A stretch of DNA of 64,000 nucleotides from assembly GCA_963576565.1 (NCBI GenBank), contig OY755042.1, forward strand, positions 99,566,185 through 99,630,184, given 5' to 3'. This document shows, one piece after another, positions 44,630 through 56,455 of the stretch. Source of the stretch: Aspidapion aeneum (Eukaryota; Arthropoda; Insecta; Coleoptera; Brentidae). The stretch's first letter is position 1, and every line of letters starts with the position of its first letter. The position numbers were made by a program, and so were the translations under genes. The notes beneath the pieces were generated by a model. It was given only the letters and a program-made list of their open reading frames with translations. It was not told the DNA's origin and searched no databases.

Positions 44630-45330
44630 GTTTAGGAACGAAATGACAACGTTGCAGGGCGAACCTTGACCGGGCCTGATACAAACTCCCCTGCTTTTAC
44701 CCCAGAAAACCTTAAAGCTGTGAGGAAACTTTTACCTCAAGGCTATCGAGTGACCTATGATAAAACAAGAGTTGAAGGAGATCATTTCAAAAGATTCACC
44801 TATGTCTAAAAATAGTTTAGCCTTACGTTGTCTGACAGTCGGGGAGTAGTCAAACTTCTTTCAACGATATCTAAAATTAAAAACAAACCAAACATAGCAA
44901 CTTCTCAAAATAATAATCCGTTGGGTGTTCCTAACATTCCATATGTTCAAGGGGTTTAAGAAAACATAAATCATATGTAGGAGAAACGAAACGCCCTCTT
45001 CAGGTTAGAGTAAATTAACATCTAAAAAGAAAATAGTATCCTTTTAGGGGATATTAAAATCCAGTTTAGCAAATCAAGCGTGGTAAAATGTTCACAGGAT
45101 TCAATGATCTAACGCTTAAGTTTTGCATAGGGAGTTGCATTGATGAGTAGAAAAGTTTATTGAAGATGCATTTATAATGAAGAACAAAAATATTTTCAAT
45201 CAACCAAGCACGGACATACCAAATATCTGGAAACCACCATAACACCACCATGAAAAACAAACGTCTTAGGATTAAAAAAGAAGGCGATTCGCCATACGTG
45301 ACCCCTCACCAAGTAGTATAAGTACTAGCC
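44630..45330 (+). pseudogene. Penelope-like element C-terminal (GIY-YIG) relic
   Basis: The plus strand gives VPNIPYVQG, then RKHKSYVGETKRPLQVRV (the GIY-YIG endonuclease of Penelope-like elements typically has YIGETxRxLxxRxxEH). Then HRIQ*SNA*VLHRELH, EKFIEDAFIMKNKNIFNQPS and TDIPNIWKPP follow, matching the domain's end (...ILHRE...RKxxEAxxI...QPSxDIPxIW). Stops and frame shifts abound. The preceding 44640-44810 (PENLKAVRKLLPQGYRVTYD) looks like a different retroelement's nucleic-acid-binding region and may be a neighbouring fragment. Confidence 0.68.
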
Positions 45331-45404
45331 TGTAGACTAGATTGTTTGGTTTAAGCTTGAAAACGGTTAGAGATATTTACTAACCAAAACTTCGTGTTTA
45401 AAAC

Positions 45405-46173
45405 AGTGGCGGTTTCTCACTCACATGTGCACGTGCACTCCCAAATTATACTTAAAAAAATATTAAACTTTGATCATTGCTTAATTTAATTAATAATTAC
45501 CCCAAAAGGAATTCACTAAAAACTGGAATATTATCTAGAAATTAATACCCGGTATTTATGTGTTTGTATTCGTGTTCAAGCCAAGCTCGAATCTAATTCT
45601 TTACGGTAATTTACTGGAACCAAATTCTATGCACCGTGGATGTTATGTCGCATGCTAATTACGAAATATAGAAAGAGAGGACGGCATGTCCCAATAAAAT
45701 TTTACAGTACATGGAATCTGAACCTTCCTTCGGCACCGCGCCTATACAAAAACTAGCCTCGATGCCGCCCGCACCCCCGTGATGCCTCCAACGTCCACGG
45801 TTCGCGTTGCATTTTAGAGCAGTTCGCGTGCACTTTTTAGTCGTGCGCGCTTAGACAACTTCCTATTATCGGTCGAGCGCTGGCGGTTTGTTTTGATTTC
45901 GACGATTTGGTATTTACGACAATGGCGGAAGTTTCTAATTCTGATAGCATTAGCGTGCAATATTTAAAGATAATTAAATTTTCACCTTTGCCATTAGAAG
46001 AGAAAATATATGTTAACTAGGTATGTATCTCAGGTATCTCATTTTTTAATTATTTGCTCTAAATTATATTATACCTCAAAAAGTTAGCGTGGCATTTAAA
46101 AAAAAATTATATTATATTATTATATATATTTATGGTGTGCACCCCCAAAGCCTTTTAACACGCGCCGCCACTG
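45405..46173. mobile_element. Non-autonomous hAT element, 769 bp
   Basis: It starts CAGTGGCGGTTTCTCACTCA and ends ACGCGCCGCCACTG. The 8-bp flanks are identical, GTTTAAAA at 45397-45404 and 46174-46181. The interior contains GTGCACGTGCACTCCC near the left end, mirrored by GTGTGCACCCCC near the right, plus a GC-richer core (45720-45930). No transposase frame remains. Confidence 0.9.
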
Positions 46174-46566
46174 GTTTAAAATAAATAAAGACAATAGCAG
46201 TCCGTAATTTTGTTTCTAACCCTTTCTAATTTTTTAAAATTTATGTTTTTGAGCGGTCGAGATCTTGAACTAAAACATTTACTATTTAATTTTAAATTAG
46301 GCTCGGTCACTCGCTTGGGAGTATATTATTGTATAAACCGTGCTATATAATTAGATTTTCCGGACATTACTGCAAAGCATCCTGTTGAATTTTTAACATG
46401 AGGTCATGCCATGTCGGGCTTGATTTTTCATCCAGACTAGTAACTCAGCTCGCAAATTTCACTAATTATTAATTTGATTAATATTGAAAAACCTTTTCAG
46501 CAAAGTGCCTTGTTTGTTGCTTCGTTCATTTCCAAAATTTCATTTTTACATAGGTAATAATTAAAC

Positions 46567-47330
46567 CAGTGGCGGCTGCTACAGGGAGGGCAACGGGACA
46601 GTGCCCTCCCAAAACTAGACAACAAACAGTATTTTTAATTTATTTATTTAAAAAAAAGTTAAATCTTCCCTTACCACATGATTGTCTAGTTCTTTTTATT
46701 ATCTGTGTTTAACAACAAGCTATTTATTGGGTGAACTTTTTTAGCGTAAATAATTACAAGCCGGCAGCGCCGCGAGGGGCAAGGTTTCAATTTCACCAGT
46801 TTTTCAGCGGTGTATGGGTGGCTGTTCTCGCGTGGGGGCGGGAGGAATGTTTAGTTAGTTAACGTTAACGTCGGCCATATTCATCGTGCGAAAACGTTCA
46901 TTGCCCTTTCTACGTGTTGCCGGTTCTATCCTAAGTGAAGACATATGAGTTTGTTTTGATTTGGGTTATGTCAGTAGTAAAAAGCCTTGCCGGTCGCATG
47001 TTATTGTTTATTTTTGATATTGTATGTTTATAAAATGGAAAGAAATACCGTCGATTACATAATTAACTGTGCAAATTTAAATACATTGGCATATGAGTTT
47101 CGATGAAAAATAAAATTTTTAGGGCCAGATAGACCGGACCTGAAAATTAACCAAAATTTTAGTACAAGTAATGCCTCTAGGCAAGGTAGTTTGTTGGACC
47201 GAGCCGTAGCCGAGGTTCACAAGTCGTGCAAGTTGAAAAAAAGATTTCCAAACGAGCTTTTGCAATAGGTAGGTACTCCTACAACTGCAAAATGAAGGAA
47301 CTACGTAATTTTTATACAATCGGAGTTACA
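46567..47330 (+). pseudogene. 5' part of a hAT element with ZMYM1-like transposase
   Basis: CAGTGGCGGCTGCTACAGGG marks the left terminus. From ATG 47034 the frame reads MERNTVDYIINCANLNTLAY then EFR-stop, KIKFLGPDRPDLKINQNFS and TSNASRQGS. That is the start of the TTF-type zinc-finger region of ZMYM1-like hAT transposases and matches the minus-strand frame at 51679-51320. The non-coding 46790-46930 also matches 51715-51840 reversed. The copy loses similarity soon after 47180 and has in-frame stops. Confidence 0.8.
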
Positions 47331-47339
47331 TGTTGTCAT

Positions 47340-48236
47340 GTCAGGAATACTGTACCTAAATATGAATAACTACCTAATAACGTTTAAAATAGTTTATTAT
47401 AAACCAAGGGACAAAAAAGACAATTTTATCGCGAGATTTATACGTTATTCTTTGCACTTTTTAATTTATTTTCCATTTTTTGGTTTTGACGTATTTTTTT
47501 TAATTTTCACTGTTTATCTCTAATCAGTCACTTTTCGTTCTAATTTTCTGTATTATTTTTTACAAAAAATATTACAGAAAAAAATCAAGAAAATTAAGGC
47601 ACTATCAAAAACAAATTGTCAAACTAATGTCGGGTGGTATACAATTTAAACTACATTCGAAAAGTAAGCGAAAGATTTGTTTATCAAGGTATTTGTGGTG
47701 TAACAACGTAATCAAAGCTTAGTTGACTAAACTAAATGTTTTTACATGAATCGTGTCGCTAAATGTAGAAATGGACATTGAATGTGCTAGCTGCTGAGCG
47801 GTATATTAATATTGTGTTATATTTTAGTATTGCATTGTTTTCAATAAAAAATAAACAAATTAAAAAAAAAATCAGATCATATAGAGCAAAAACTAAAAAA
47901 ATAAATCCAATACAAATATTGAAAACAAACTTAATACAATTTAGTAGTTTTATATAAGCTACCACGGCCAATCAAAAGGCCTGCTACTTTTTTTTATAAA
48001 TTGTTTCCAAAATTTATTTGGGACACTCTGTTAGAGGAAAAAAAACAGGACTAGTGAATAAAATTGGCGTTTCAGAAGCAAATTGAACCAAACAGCCTCT
48101 TCATTAACGAAAGTACATTTTCCCTTTTAATCTAGGGATTCGGCAATTACCAATTGAAAATCCGGGCTCTAAAAACGCCACTGGAGCTCTCGAACTCTAA
48201 TGCAGAGGTACATCAAAAAAAAATATCTCTTTACCT
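47340..48236. other. No gene recognised
   Basis: AT-rich, with hydrophobic low-complexity frames of 61 and 70 codons. No motif or repeat structure is supported. Confidence 0.55.
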
Positions 48237-48382
48237 TTTCATTTTAGCAATTTTTAGGCAGCATTAAAGCAACGAGCATACAAACAACTTCTAAATAATA
48301 TTTAAAGCATTTCATTTTAGTATTTTTTTGGCAATATTAAAGTAGAGAGCATATAAACAACTCTTAAATAATGTTTAAAGCT
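48237..48382. repeat. Two tandem ~70-bp units
   Basis: TTTCATTTTAG(C/T)A(A/T)TTTTT...GGCA...ATTAAAG...GAGCATA(C/T)AAACAAC and TAAATAAT(A/G)TTTAAAGC occur twice in succession. The following CAGGGGCGGACTCGGCT (48389) resembles a hAT terminus, but no partner end was found. Confidence 0.75.
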
Positions 48383-49509
48383 TTGGACAGGGGCGGACTC
48401 GGCTCCTTACAAGGTCAGGGCCCTAAGCGCTTTTCTAGCTTTATATGGGCCCCAGAAAACAAATTGATTATACATACAATGCCATTTAATTTTTTGTTTA
48501 TAACTATTTTATAATATCAAACAGAAAAAAGCGTTTGTCCTACAAATTAAATGCTTTGCCAGCCAGGACAGCTATTCTGGTTCTTAACCACAAAAAATAT
48601 AGGTTATACTTTGTGGTCTTAACCGATGTGACCATCCACATTACACGCTTTGACCAATAGCAAACTATGAGCGGTCGCTTGTTGTGCGAAATGACTTCTA
48701 TCGACCAATGGCATAGTCGTCCGCTCTTTAGAGTTAGTGAATTTTCGCATTTAAAGTGAAATCTGTTGTTGTGCCGCGTATCGACCGAACGTATCTCGGT
48801 CGGATCGTTGGAGAATCTTGCGCCATGAAGATTTTTTGGCATAACACGTGACGACTCGGAGCTAATTTAAAGCTTACCATTGGCCAAAGCATGTGATGAA
48901 TAGCTACCCAGGAGTGAATATAAATCATTAAACTTATTTATGGCCGCTGATGCGTATACGCAACACAGCAGAAATTTATTATTTTATTAAAAATGGGAGA
49001 CTTTTGGGCTTAAAATATGGGCGATACCATTGACCCAATGTTAAACATGAAGTAGCGGAGTTATTTTTTTTGACGCCACATATGTGTTACTATAATTTGT
49101 TGATATGATGATGATATTTCAAATATAATCTTTAAAAATTTTAAGTTTAATTTCTAACCTTGGCCGTAAATGGATTATCATTCCAAACTTTCGCCGACGT
49201 TTTTTTTTAAAACAAGACATTATTACATTAAAGCAGTAAAAATATGCGTTAAAACTGTACACATTTCAATTTTGCAAGTGAGAATGGAATGGAAGAGTTA
49301 AAACCGAGAATTGGTGGTAATTTTTTTGAAAAGCTTTTTCTTTGAAAAACAACCTCCGCTTTTAGAATAAATGAATAAATCTTTAATAAAATTGGTGTAT
49401 AAAAAAGATCCATCAATTTTCTTGACTGTTAAAACTGGCGATATTTCTCAGGCGCGGATCTACGGGAGGGGAAAAAGGGGAAATTAACCCCCTCCCCAAA
49501 TCTTAAACT

Positions 49510-50160
49510 ATTCATTCAATTCAATTCAACTAAGCTTTATTGTCCAGATTTTCTACAAAAATCATTGACAAAGCAAACATCCTAATTACATATTTAAATA
49601 ATTTAGGTTTTATAAAATTAAAATATCTAATCTAGCAATAAATCCAAAATTAGGAAAAGTAATAATAAATAAAATTTAAACAGTTTTAAAATTATCCGAT
49701 ACGATAAAACACATAATACAGAGTTAGTAAGAAATAAATTAATCCAAGCAAGTCAAATAACTAAATTATCAAATAAAAAACAGATAAAAGGGCAAAAACT
49801 TTAAAAAGTCATAACAGAAGAACAATCTTAAAATTTAAATAATCTAAAATCCTCCGACAAGATTAAGCAGTATTATTAAAATGTAAATAATTTTAAGTCA
49901 AAGCAAAATATAAAACAACAAATAGATAAAATGACACAAAGTTAAAAGCTCCAGAAAAACTAAACAATCACAAGATAAAAAAAGATAAAAAAAGAAACAG
50001 TTCAAAATATTATTGGTAAAATACAATAGGTAGTGCCTATAAACAAAGCGACAAACAATTAAAATCAAACAAACAAAATTAAAAGAAAAATGTATATATG
50101 AAACCAGGATAATAAAATATTAAACATCAAATTCTATAAATACAAAATTTAGTAGGTAGG
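49510..50160. other. A-rich stretch, possible minus-strand LINE 3' end
   Basis: ATTCAATTCAATTCAACTAA at 49514 reverse-complements to a (TTGAA)n tail preceded by AATAAAGC, as at a LINE 3' end. The ~600 bp beyond are strongly A-rich with no readable frame. Confidence 0.4.
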
Positions 50161-50182
50161 ACACTGTGTGTGAATTTTTAAA

Positions 50183-50425
50183 ATGTTTTTCTGCGGTGGA
50201 AAAAAAACCGCTTTTATTGTGTGCGAAATTGTCTCTGATAAACTGCCGTTTAAAGAAGATGTAAAAAAACAGCGTGTGGCAAAAACTTTTACCGCACGGC
50301 GTTCAGTAAAAAATTTTCCCGCACGCCGGAAAAATGGTGGTTACCGCAAGCAAATGCGTGCGGAAATTACGATTTTCCGCACGCTCGTAGGAAAAGTAAA
50401 TACGATAATAAGAGAATCATTTTAG
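50183..50425. repeat. TTTTCCGCACG-rich block
   Basis: Variants of CCGCACG(G/C) and its complement CGTGCGGA recur several times between 50294 and 50390. An 80-codon frame spans it but its Arg/Lys-rich sequence follows the repeats. I do not call a gene. Confidence 0.45.
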
Positions 50426-50915
50426 GCGATCAGAATGACGTCATTACAAATGGGTAAATATAGCCATATTAGCATAAGTCCCTATTATAGAATTCTAAAA
50501 TAGTCGTTAAAAATACATCACTGCATTACCATAAATAAACGAAATTCGAAAACTAATTCCGTCTAGGCGCATAAAATAATAATATATATTTTCAAATGAT
50601 GCCAAAATCACGTACACAATGCAATTTATGTTTATGTTTATGATAAATTAAGCGTAATAATTTTTCCATTCTCCCTTGTAAAGAGCGAACAACTGTGAAA
50701 ATTATTGCTTTCAATAATATCAATTATGGAAATAACCATTTCATTTTAAAATATTTCAATCACCTAATTCGAGGCTATTAACTGCTTTTCAAAAATATTA
50801 TTTTTAATCGAAAATTGTTTTAATATTAAATCAAAATTTTTCACAAAGGTTAGTCTTAGCGCCCTAGGTATAAATTATATAACGGAGAGAAGTTAGCGGC
50901 GCTATATGTCGTGCC

Positions 50916-51850
50916 CAGTGACGGCTGGTGACATTATATATTGGGGGGGGGGGGGGGGGGGTATAAAATTGAAATTGCATGAAAAATCAAATAAAAAATC
51001 TTACCGAAACAATTTTATTTTAGTATTTTCCAAACAAGCAGCTACTTGATGTAGTTTCTAGTTTATTTGTTTATAGATTAAGTCCATTCGCCTTTCTTTT
51101 TGATGGCCCCGTAGACAACCTCAAAAATCCCACAGAATTTTAAACAGTCTATTAACCTATTTTTTATCACGTTTTCATTATGTTCGGTAATGTTTTGACT
51201 ATAGGCACTATGCAATTGGCTCCTAATATCAGTCTTGCCTAGCATAGAAAATTATATGTGGTTATTTAAATGAATACCACTTACTTTGTGTCTTTAACTT
51301 TTCACTAAAGTGCTTGATATCACACATTCCGTTTGCACGCAGGATCACTTCGTGGATTGTTCATAACAAGACAAATAAAGCAAAAAAAAGCATTTCTTTT
51401 TTCACAACCGCACAACCAGTTTTCAGCATCGTATAATTTTTGATTAAATTTTCTTTTATAAGTTTTTATAGAACACCCCTCGGCATTATTTACACTAAAA
51501 TGTTGGTTAATTTTTAGGTCCGGTCTATGTGGCCCTAAAGATTTTATTTGTAATCGAAGTTCATATGTCACCGTGTTTATATTTGCACAGTTAATTATGT
51601 AATTGACGGTATTTAAACGGTAACGAAAACAAACAATGACACGCGACCGGCACGGCTTTTTACTACTGACAAACCCCAAATTAAAACAAATTCATACGCC
51701 TTTACTAAAGATAGAACCGGCAACACTAGAAAGGGCAACGAACGTTTCCGCACGATGATGATGGCCGACGTGAACTAAAACAAACATTCCTCCCGCCCCC
51801 GAGAACAGCCACCCATACACCGCTGAAAAACTTCTGTCAAATATTGTCAT
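50916..51850 (-). mobile_element. hAT element copy (ZMYM1-like), minus strand
   Basis: CAGTGACGGCTGGTGACATT at 50916 is its 3' terminus, next to a 19-base G-run (50943-50961). The body on the minus strand holds the transposase N-terminus (51679-51320). Then 51260-51050 is colinear with 2390-2650. The 5' untranslated part (51840-51715) is colinear with 46790-46930. Between these the coding region is heavily deleted. Confidence 0.82.
51320..51679 (-). pseudogene. hAT transposase N-terminal TTF-type zinc finger region
   Basis: The open frame of 119 codons contains NYIINCANINTVTYELRLQI then KSLGPHRPDLKINQHFSVNN, then RKFNQKLYDAENWLCGCEKR and NAFFCFICLV. The Cys pairs in W-L-C-G-C and C-F-I-C belong to the TTF/BED-like finger that binds the element's ends in ZMYM1-like hAT transposases. 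The frame ends shortly after (NNPRSDPACKRNV-stop), so the catalytic RNase H-like core is missing. Related to frames at 2357-2588 and 47034-47180. Confidence 0.82.
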
Positions 51851-53329
51851 TTTTTTCCGCAAAATAAGTTGGCATTAACCTGTTTTAACATAATTGAAAT
51901 ATCTTGTAAAACAAGCAAGATAGATATAAAGGTTTCTTGAAATTATGATAATATTTTATAAATAAGGTATAATAAAAACTACGGGGTGTGGCAAAAATCT
52001 GATAACACCATTTTTGCCAGATCAAAAAAAAAAAAGAACAGTAGGATAAATTCCGCAGATCGCTATCTTTTTAAATTACCAAGTGTTTACGCACAAGCGT
52101 TTTGCTTTAATTTTAAGTTTATTCCTATTTTTCATTCCCTACCGCGCATTTCCTTCTTACCCGCAACTGTCTAAATATATTTGGGCACATTGAGCGCAAT
52201 GCGCAGGATCAAGAGACTTCCAAAATGTCCGGTTTCTAAAAAGGACATATAATTTTCCGTTCTTCCTTAGTTTCAAGTAAGTGACAACATTTTCCGGTGT
52301 TTTAAACTATAGCTAATGACTAAATAGTGCTACCTACACTCAACTTGATAATGGTGACGCTGTGAACACGGCCTTGCAGAGAAGAAGCAGGAAAATCGAC
52401 TATATTCTAGAAATAAGCAGTTGTAGATTTCCCTAAACGAACCGATGGCATAACTTTCACCCTTCCTTTCCAGTCAATGTTACGCAGTTAATTGCGTCCC
52501 TACAATCCGCTCTCTGCGCGAGAGCCTTTTGAAACTCTGGCGCCATTTCTATTTAAAATATTCGTTGTAATTTTTGAATATCAAAATTTTAATCTCAATA
52601 AGTAAAATGAGTATTTACAAAAGTTTTTTCCTTGAATTAAAGAAATTACGAGTCTTAAACCCACCCTTTTCCTTTTACCAGCAAGGTTTTTTTTTACATG
52701 ATGAATGAATAGAAAATAACAAAATAAGGCCTTTTAGATACGGGTGAAAATTTGTCTTTTTTTTATTTAATCCTCTGTCATATTTTCGTTGTTTTTGTTA
52801 GGACGGGTGAAAAACAAGTTTGTTTTGGGGAATAGGTTTATTCAATCATCGCAGTAGTACGTAAACAAAAAGGAAAACCATTCCCCCGTGTGCTCGGTTT
52901 TTTGCTGTTTATTTTCGACTTTTCCTGCAAATTCCCGCTTTCTACAAGATTTATAGACAGGTTTTGGAAAGGGCACAATTTATATCTCTGATCGCTGACG
53001 TTTTTGTTCTATATCTCTCTAAGATAGTTTCTTCGAGAGCCCACTTCAATAACAAAACGCAGTGACCATATCCCAAATAACAAGACATACTGTTAAATGT
53101 AACTTGAAGACACCTCCAAGTAAAAACGAAAACAAAAACAACAGAAGTTTTCTATCATTGCACAATGGAAATATGTTTGTAAACAATAATAAGCAATTGG
53201 TAAATACATTTTTATTATTCTATCTATTTAGCCTTCTTCATTCCAATTTTGGACATAGGCCTTCCTTAATATTTTTAATAACTAATAACTAATAACTTTT
53301 CTCTGTCTGCCGCCGTGTTCATCCATCTA
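51850..53329. other. No gene recognised
   Basis: AT-rich sequence. Frames of 62 and 76 codons (51986-52174 and 53062-53292) lack motifs. Nothing else is supported. Confidence 0.55.
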
Positions 53330-54300
53330 CCCACATAGCACAATCACGTGTTTAACACGTAAAAAAGGCGTGCGAAAAAAAAACGTTGATTTTAAAAGCC
53401 GCTAGAAAAACACGTTTATTTCATATATGAAAACAAGCTTAATAGGTCATTCATTAACGTTATAAAAAATAACGTTGCTAAAAACTGCGTTTTAATAACG
53501 CCTTTATCAAATTAAGACAAATTATCAAGGTTAAAATCACGTTTGATTCACGCCTTTTCTACACGAATTTTAAAACGCGACTTGCATGGCTTTTCTACCG
53601 AATATTTTTGAGATTTTACTAGTAGCATCGCCACCTATAGTCGGGATTTTTCACTTTGACGAAATCTATCAGGCAGTGCTTTGGCCTCTAAACTCTAAAA
53701 ATCTGTTAAGGGACTGATCCCTGATCCACGATCACGACGCATCTGTTATTACCCTGATAAAGACACATTAATATTCTGTGAAAGGGTTTACTGTTCATAA
53801 ATCTTGTTTAGCTTTTAAAAAAACATAATGTATATAGATAGATACATAGATATTTTGTCTTGCCTTGAGCGCCATCTTTAAAATTGTCTTGAAGTGTTGT
53901 AGTCTTAAACTAGTGAACTTTTATAACTTCCTTTCGCGTCTCTTTTAGGTTAAAAAAATGTTATTAAAAAAACGTGACCAAAAAAGACGCAGAAAGTCAG
54001 CAGGTTTGAGAAGTTTTAATCTAGTGGCGTTTTAGAACATGTTGTGGAGGACTTTTTCAAGTGTGAATTTGGTACATGAAAATAACGAGGGTTAAAAACA
54101 CGTTATATACACAGCACCAGAAACTTCAGCAAAAAGTACATTTTTATAGCTTGATTTCTCCTTGTTTTTAAGTTATCTTTAAGCATGTAGATTTAACAAA
54201 ATAAATATTACATGGTATGAGGTTGTTTTGAAGTAAAAAAAAACCTTGTTATTTTTGTTCACGTGAATTTAACGTTGATGTGATTTTTGTGCTATGTGGG
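53330..54300 (+). mobile_element. CCCACATAGCACAA TIR element, copy 1 (971 bp)
   Basis: The ends are CCCACATAGCACAATCACGT and the reverse complement CCCACATAGCACAAAAATCA, flanked by TA on both sides (53328-53329 and 54301-54302). Sub-terminal ACGT-containing motifs (AACACGT, AACGTTA, CACGTTT) recur through the element. There is no transposase frame. It aligns along its length with 62479-63384 in the opposite orientation. Confidence 0.92.
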
Positions 54301-54414
54301 TAGTTCACGCGTGTTTCTTCAAATCATCCGCTCATCTCATATGGGGTCTTCCCTGCTTCTTTTATTTTCCCAAGGTCTCAAGTTTACAATACATTTGTTT
54401 CATCGATCGTCTTT

Positions 54415-54663
54415 TCATCTAATATTATGAACGGCAAATTTCCATTTTAATTTTGCTACTTCTCCTCTGAAATTCCTTACTTTTCTTTTATTTCTTATCC
54501 ATTCATTCCTTATTCTATCTGGTAGCTTTACATGTAACATTTGTCTTTTCATTGATCTTTGGGCTTTTATTACCTTATCCAGGTTGGATATTGTACGTGT
54601 CCAGGTTTGGGATCCATAGGTTAGTACATTGGTTATACACTTTCGTTTTGAGGTACTGAGCAT
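54415..54663 (-). pseudogene. LINE ORF2 C-terminal fragment (RTE-like)
   Basis: The 82-codon minus-strand frame reads KCITNVLTYGSQTWTRTISN, then LDKVIKAQRSMKRQMLHVKL, PDRIRNEWIRNKRKV and AKLKWKFAVHNIR. This is the well-known post-RT region (VLTYGAETW...AQRxMERxMLxxxLxDRIxNxxIR...KWxWAGHxxR). It probably joins the RT fragment at 55600-55926 of the same element, the intervening ~900 bp being later insertion or decay. Confidence 0.85.
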
Positions 54664-54743
54664 ATTTTTAATTTTTTAATATGTAGCTTAATTTAACGAC
54701 TGCTGCCCAGGCCATTCTTACTCGTCTCTTGATTTCAGCTGTT

Positions 54744-54764
54744 GGGTTCGGTTCGGTTCGGTTC
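54744..54764. repeat. (GGTTC)4 microsatellite
   Basis: GGGTTCGGTTCGGTTCGGTTC, four clean 5-bp units. Confidence 0.9.
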
Positions 54765-55599
54765 TTTTTTTAGTTTATTAATTTATCACAGGTATATATT
54801 TATATATACATATTCCTCTATTTGTCAGTGGCGGTTATCCAATAAGGGCTGAGGGGCTGTAGCACCGGCTAATTTTGAGTACAGTAATGTATAGTTTTTA
54901 CTACGAATATTTTAGTCCTTTTTTTTCTCACTAATTAGGAGCTACAGGCCTACAACATTTGTACAATTGGTACAAGGCTCTTCTCGGGTGCAAGCCTGCG
55001 TTTTTAATATCCTTGTTTGCTATTCGGTCTCTTCTCGTGGTGTGTTGGGCGTTCTGCGCGGTGTAGAGGCGCGGTGGATTTTGTCGGGTCTGTTAATCAA
55101 ACTACCTCGAATAAATGATGGATGAATACAGATTGTACCACATAATTAAAAGGATAGAACTATTTAACTAACGTCGCAGCTATGCAACATTTTAGAAAAT
55201 CGGGGTAGTCTCCCGTTTATATTAAAAACAGATGAGAACTGCAAATTTGTACCTAGTTGAGTGTTTACACAATTTACGGTATACTTTTATGAGTAAATAT
55301 TTATTTTATTTTTTGCCAAACCAAAGGCATTTTTAATTTTGTAATATTTAAGTGATAAAAAGTGATTGAATGTTTTGCCAATAAAAAAGACAGACGCATT
55401 GAACTTGTACATAAAAATAAAAAGAAGTGACTGTAACCAAAGAATATCTATTACCTTTGTACTATATGTACAAAGTGTTGATATAATAAACCTCAACAAT
55501 TAAAAGTGTACTAATCTAAACTTGTTTTACGTTCAATTAATGTGACTTTACAAAATGTAAAAAATGGGTGGGTAAGTTTTTATTATTTTTAAACCTCAC

Positions 55600-55926
55600 G
55601 CGCCGGCATTGCTACTTGTTCTATTTTTTCTTGGTTTATTTTGATCGTGAAATCTTTATCTGTGTTTGTTGTCTGCTGTATGCAGTTATTTTCCAGCATT
55701 TTTATCAGTTCTTCTTTCTTATCCATTATTAAGGCGATCATCAGTATATATTAGGTGGTTCAAGTATTGTCCACTTACTTTAATGCCTCTTTCTTCCTAA
55801 CCTAAGTTTTTAAAAACATCTAGGGCCTGAATAAATAGATTAGGGGATATTATGTCACCCTGAAATCTCTTCTTATGCAGATTGGCTTGGTTCCTTCGTG
55901 GATTTTGATTGATGTTGTTACTTCAC
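55600..55926 (-). pseudogene. LINE reverse transcriptase palm fragment (RTE-like)
   Basis: The minus strand gives, with frame changes, FRVT-YPLIYLFRP from a former QGDxISPxLF, then EEALKSVDNT, YILMIALIMDKKEELIKML (former YxDDIALI with the palm Asp pair disrupted) and IKINQEKIEQVAMPARE. It precedes the C-terminal fragment at 54415-54663 in the same orientation. Confidence 0.7.
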
Positions 55927-55951
55927 TTTAAATTTTTTTGGTATCACAACT

Positions 55952-56455
55952 GGGCCTGATGGTTTAGAGGGAGCGAGAAGCCTTACAATCAGAGGGCGGT
56001 GAGTTTGATACCCATACCTGCCAGTAAAAACTCAAACCTACTATCTGTTTCTGAATACAGATTTACCGGAGGTAGGGGTAACGCTGAGGGGTGGCTCGGT
56101 ATTTCCTTTTGGTGTACAGGTTAGGGGAAATATCAGGAAATACTTGGGAAGTACTGGGAAATATTAGGAAATACCATTAAAAATACTAGGGGGGAAAATA
56201 GTAGGAAATACCATTACTTGGGAAATACTAGGAAATACCATTGAAATTTAAAGAAATACTGGGAAATACCAGGAAATACCGTAGGTATTTCCTTTTGGTG
56301 TACAAAAATGGGCGATCGAGCCACCCCTCGGGTAACGCCTGCCTTGGGCGGAATTTGGGCATCAACCAACTAGGAAAAGCTGATGATCAATACAAGGCAG
56401 TGGTTCGGAAGCCATGTTAAACGGATCGTCTCCTGTTAGTGAAGTTAGACAAAGA
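55952..56455 (+). mobile_element. tRNA-derived SINE (plus strand), interrupted
   Basis: The head GGGCCTGATGGTTTAGAGGG is followed by TTACAATCAGAGGGCGGTGA and a B-box relic (GAGTTTGATACC). The body ACTATCTGTTTCTGAATACA followed by GATTTACCGGAGGTAGGGGTAAC matches the SINE at 13757-13440. It resumes after the insertion at 56339 (TGCCTTGGGCGGAATTTGGG) and runs to about 56455 (GTCTCCTGTTAGTGAAGTTA). Confidence 0.85.
56085..56329. mobile_element. 245-bp TIR element with 9-bp target duplication, inside the SINE
   Basis: GAGGGGTGGCTCG at the left is mirrored by CGAGCCACCCCTC at the right. GGGTAACGC flanks both sides (56076-56084 and 56330-56338). The interior is a run of (G)GGAAATA(C)C-type words. 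GGTATTTCCTTTTGGTGTAC occurs in direct orientation near both ends (56099 and 56284). Non-coding. Confidence 0.88.
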
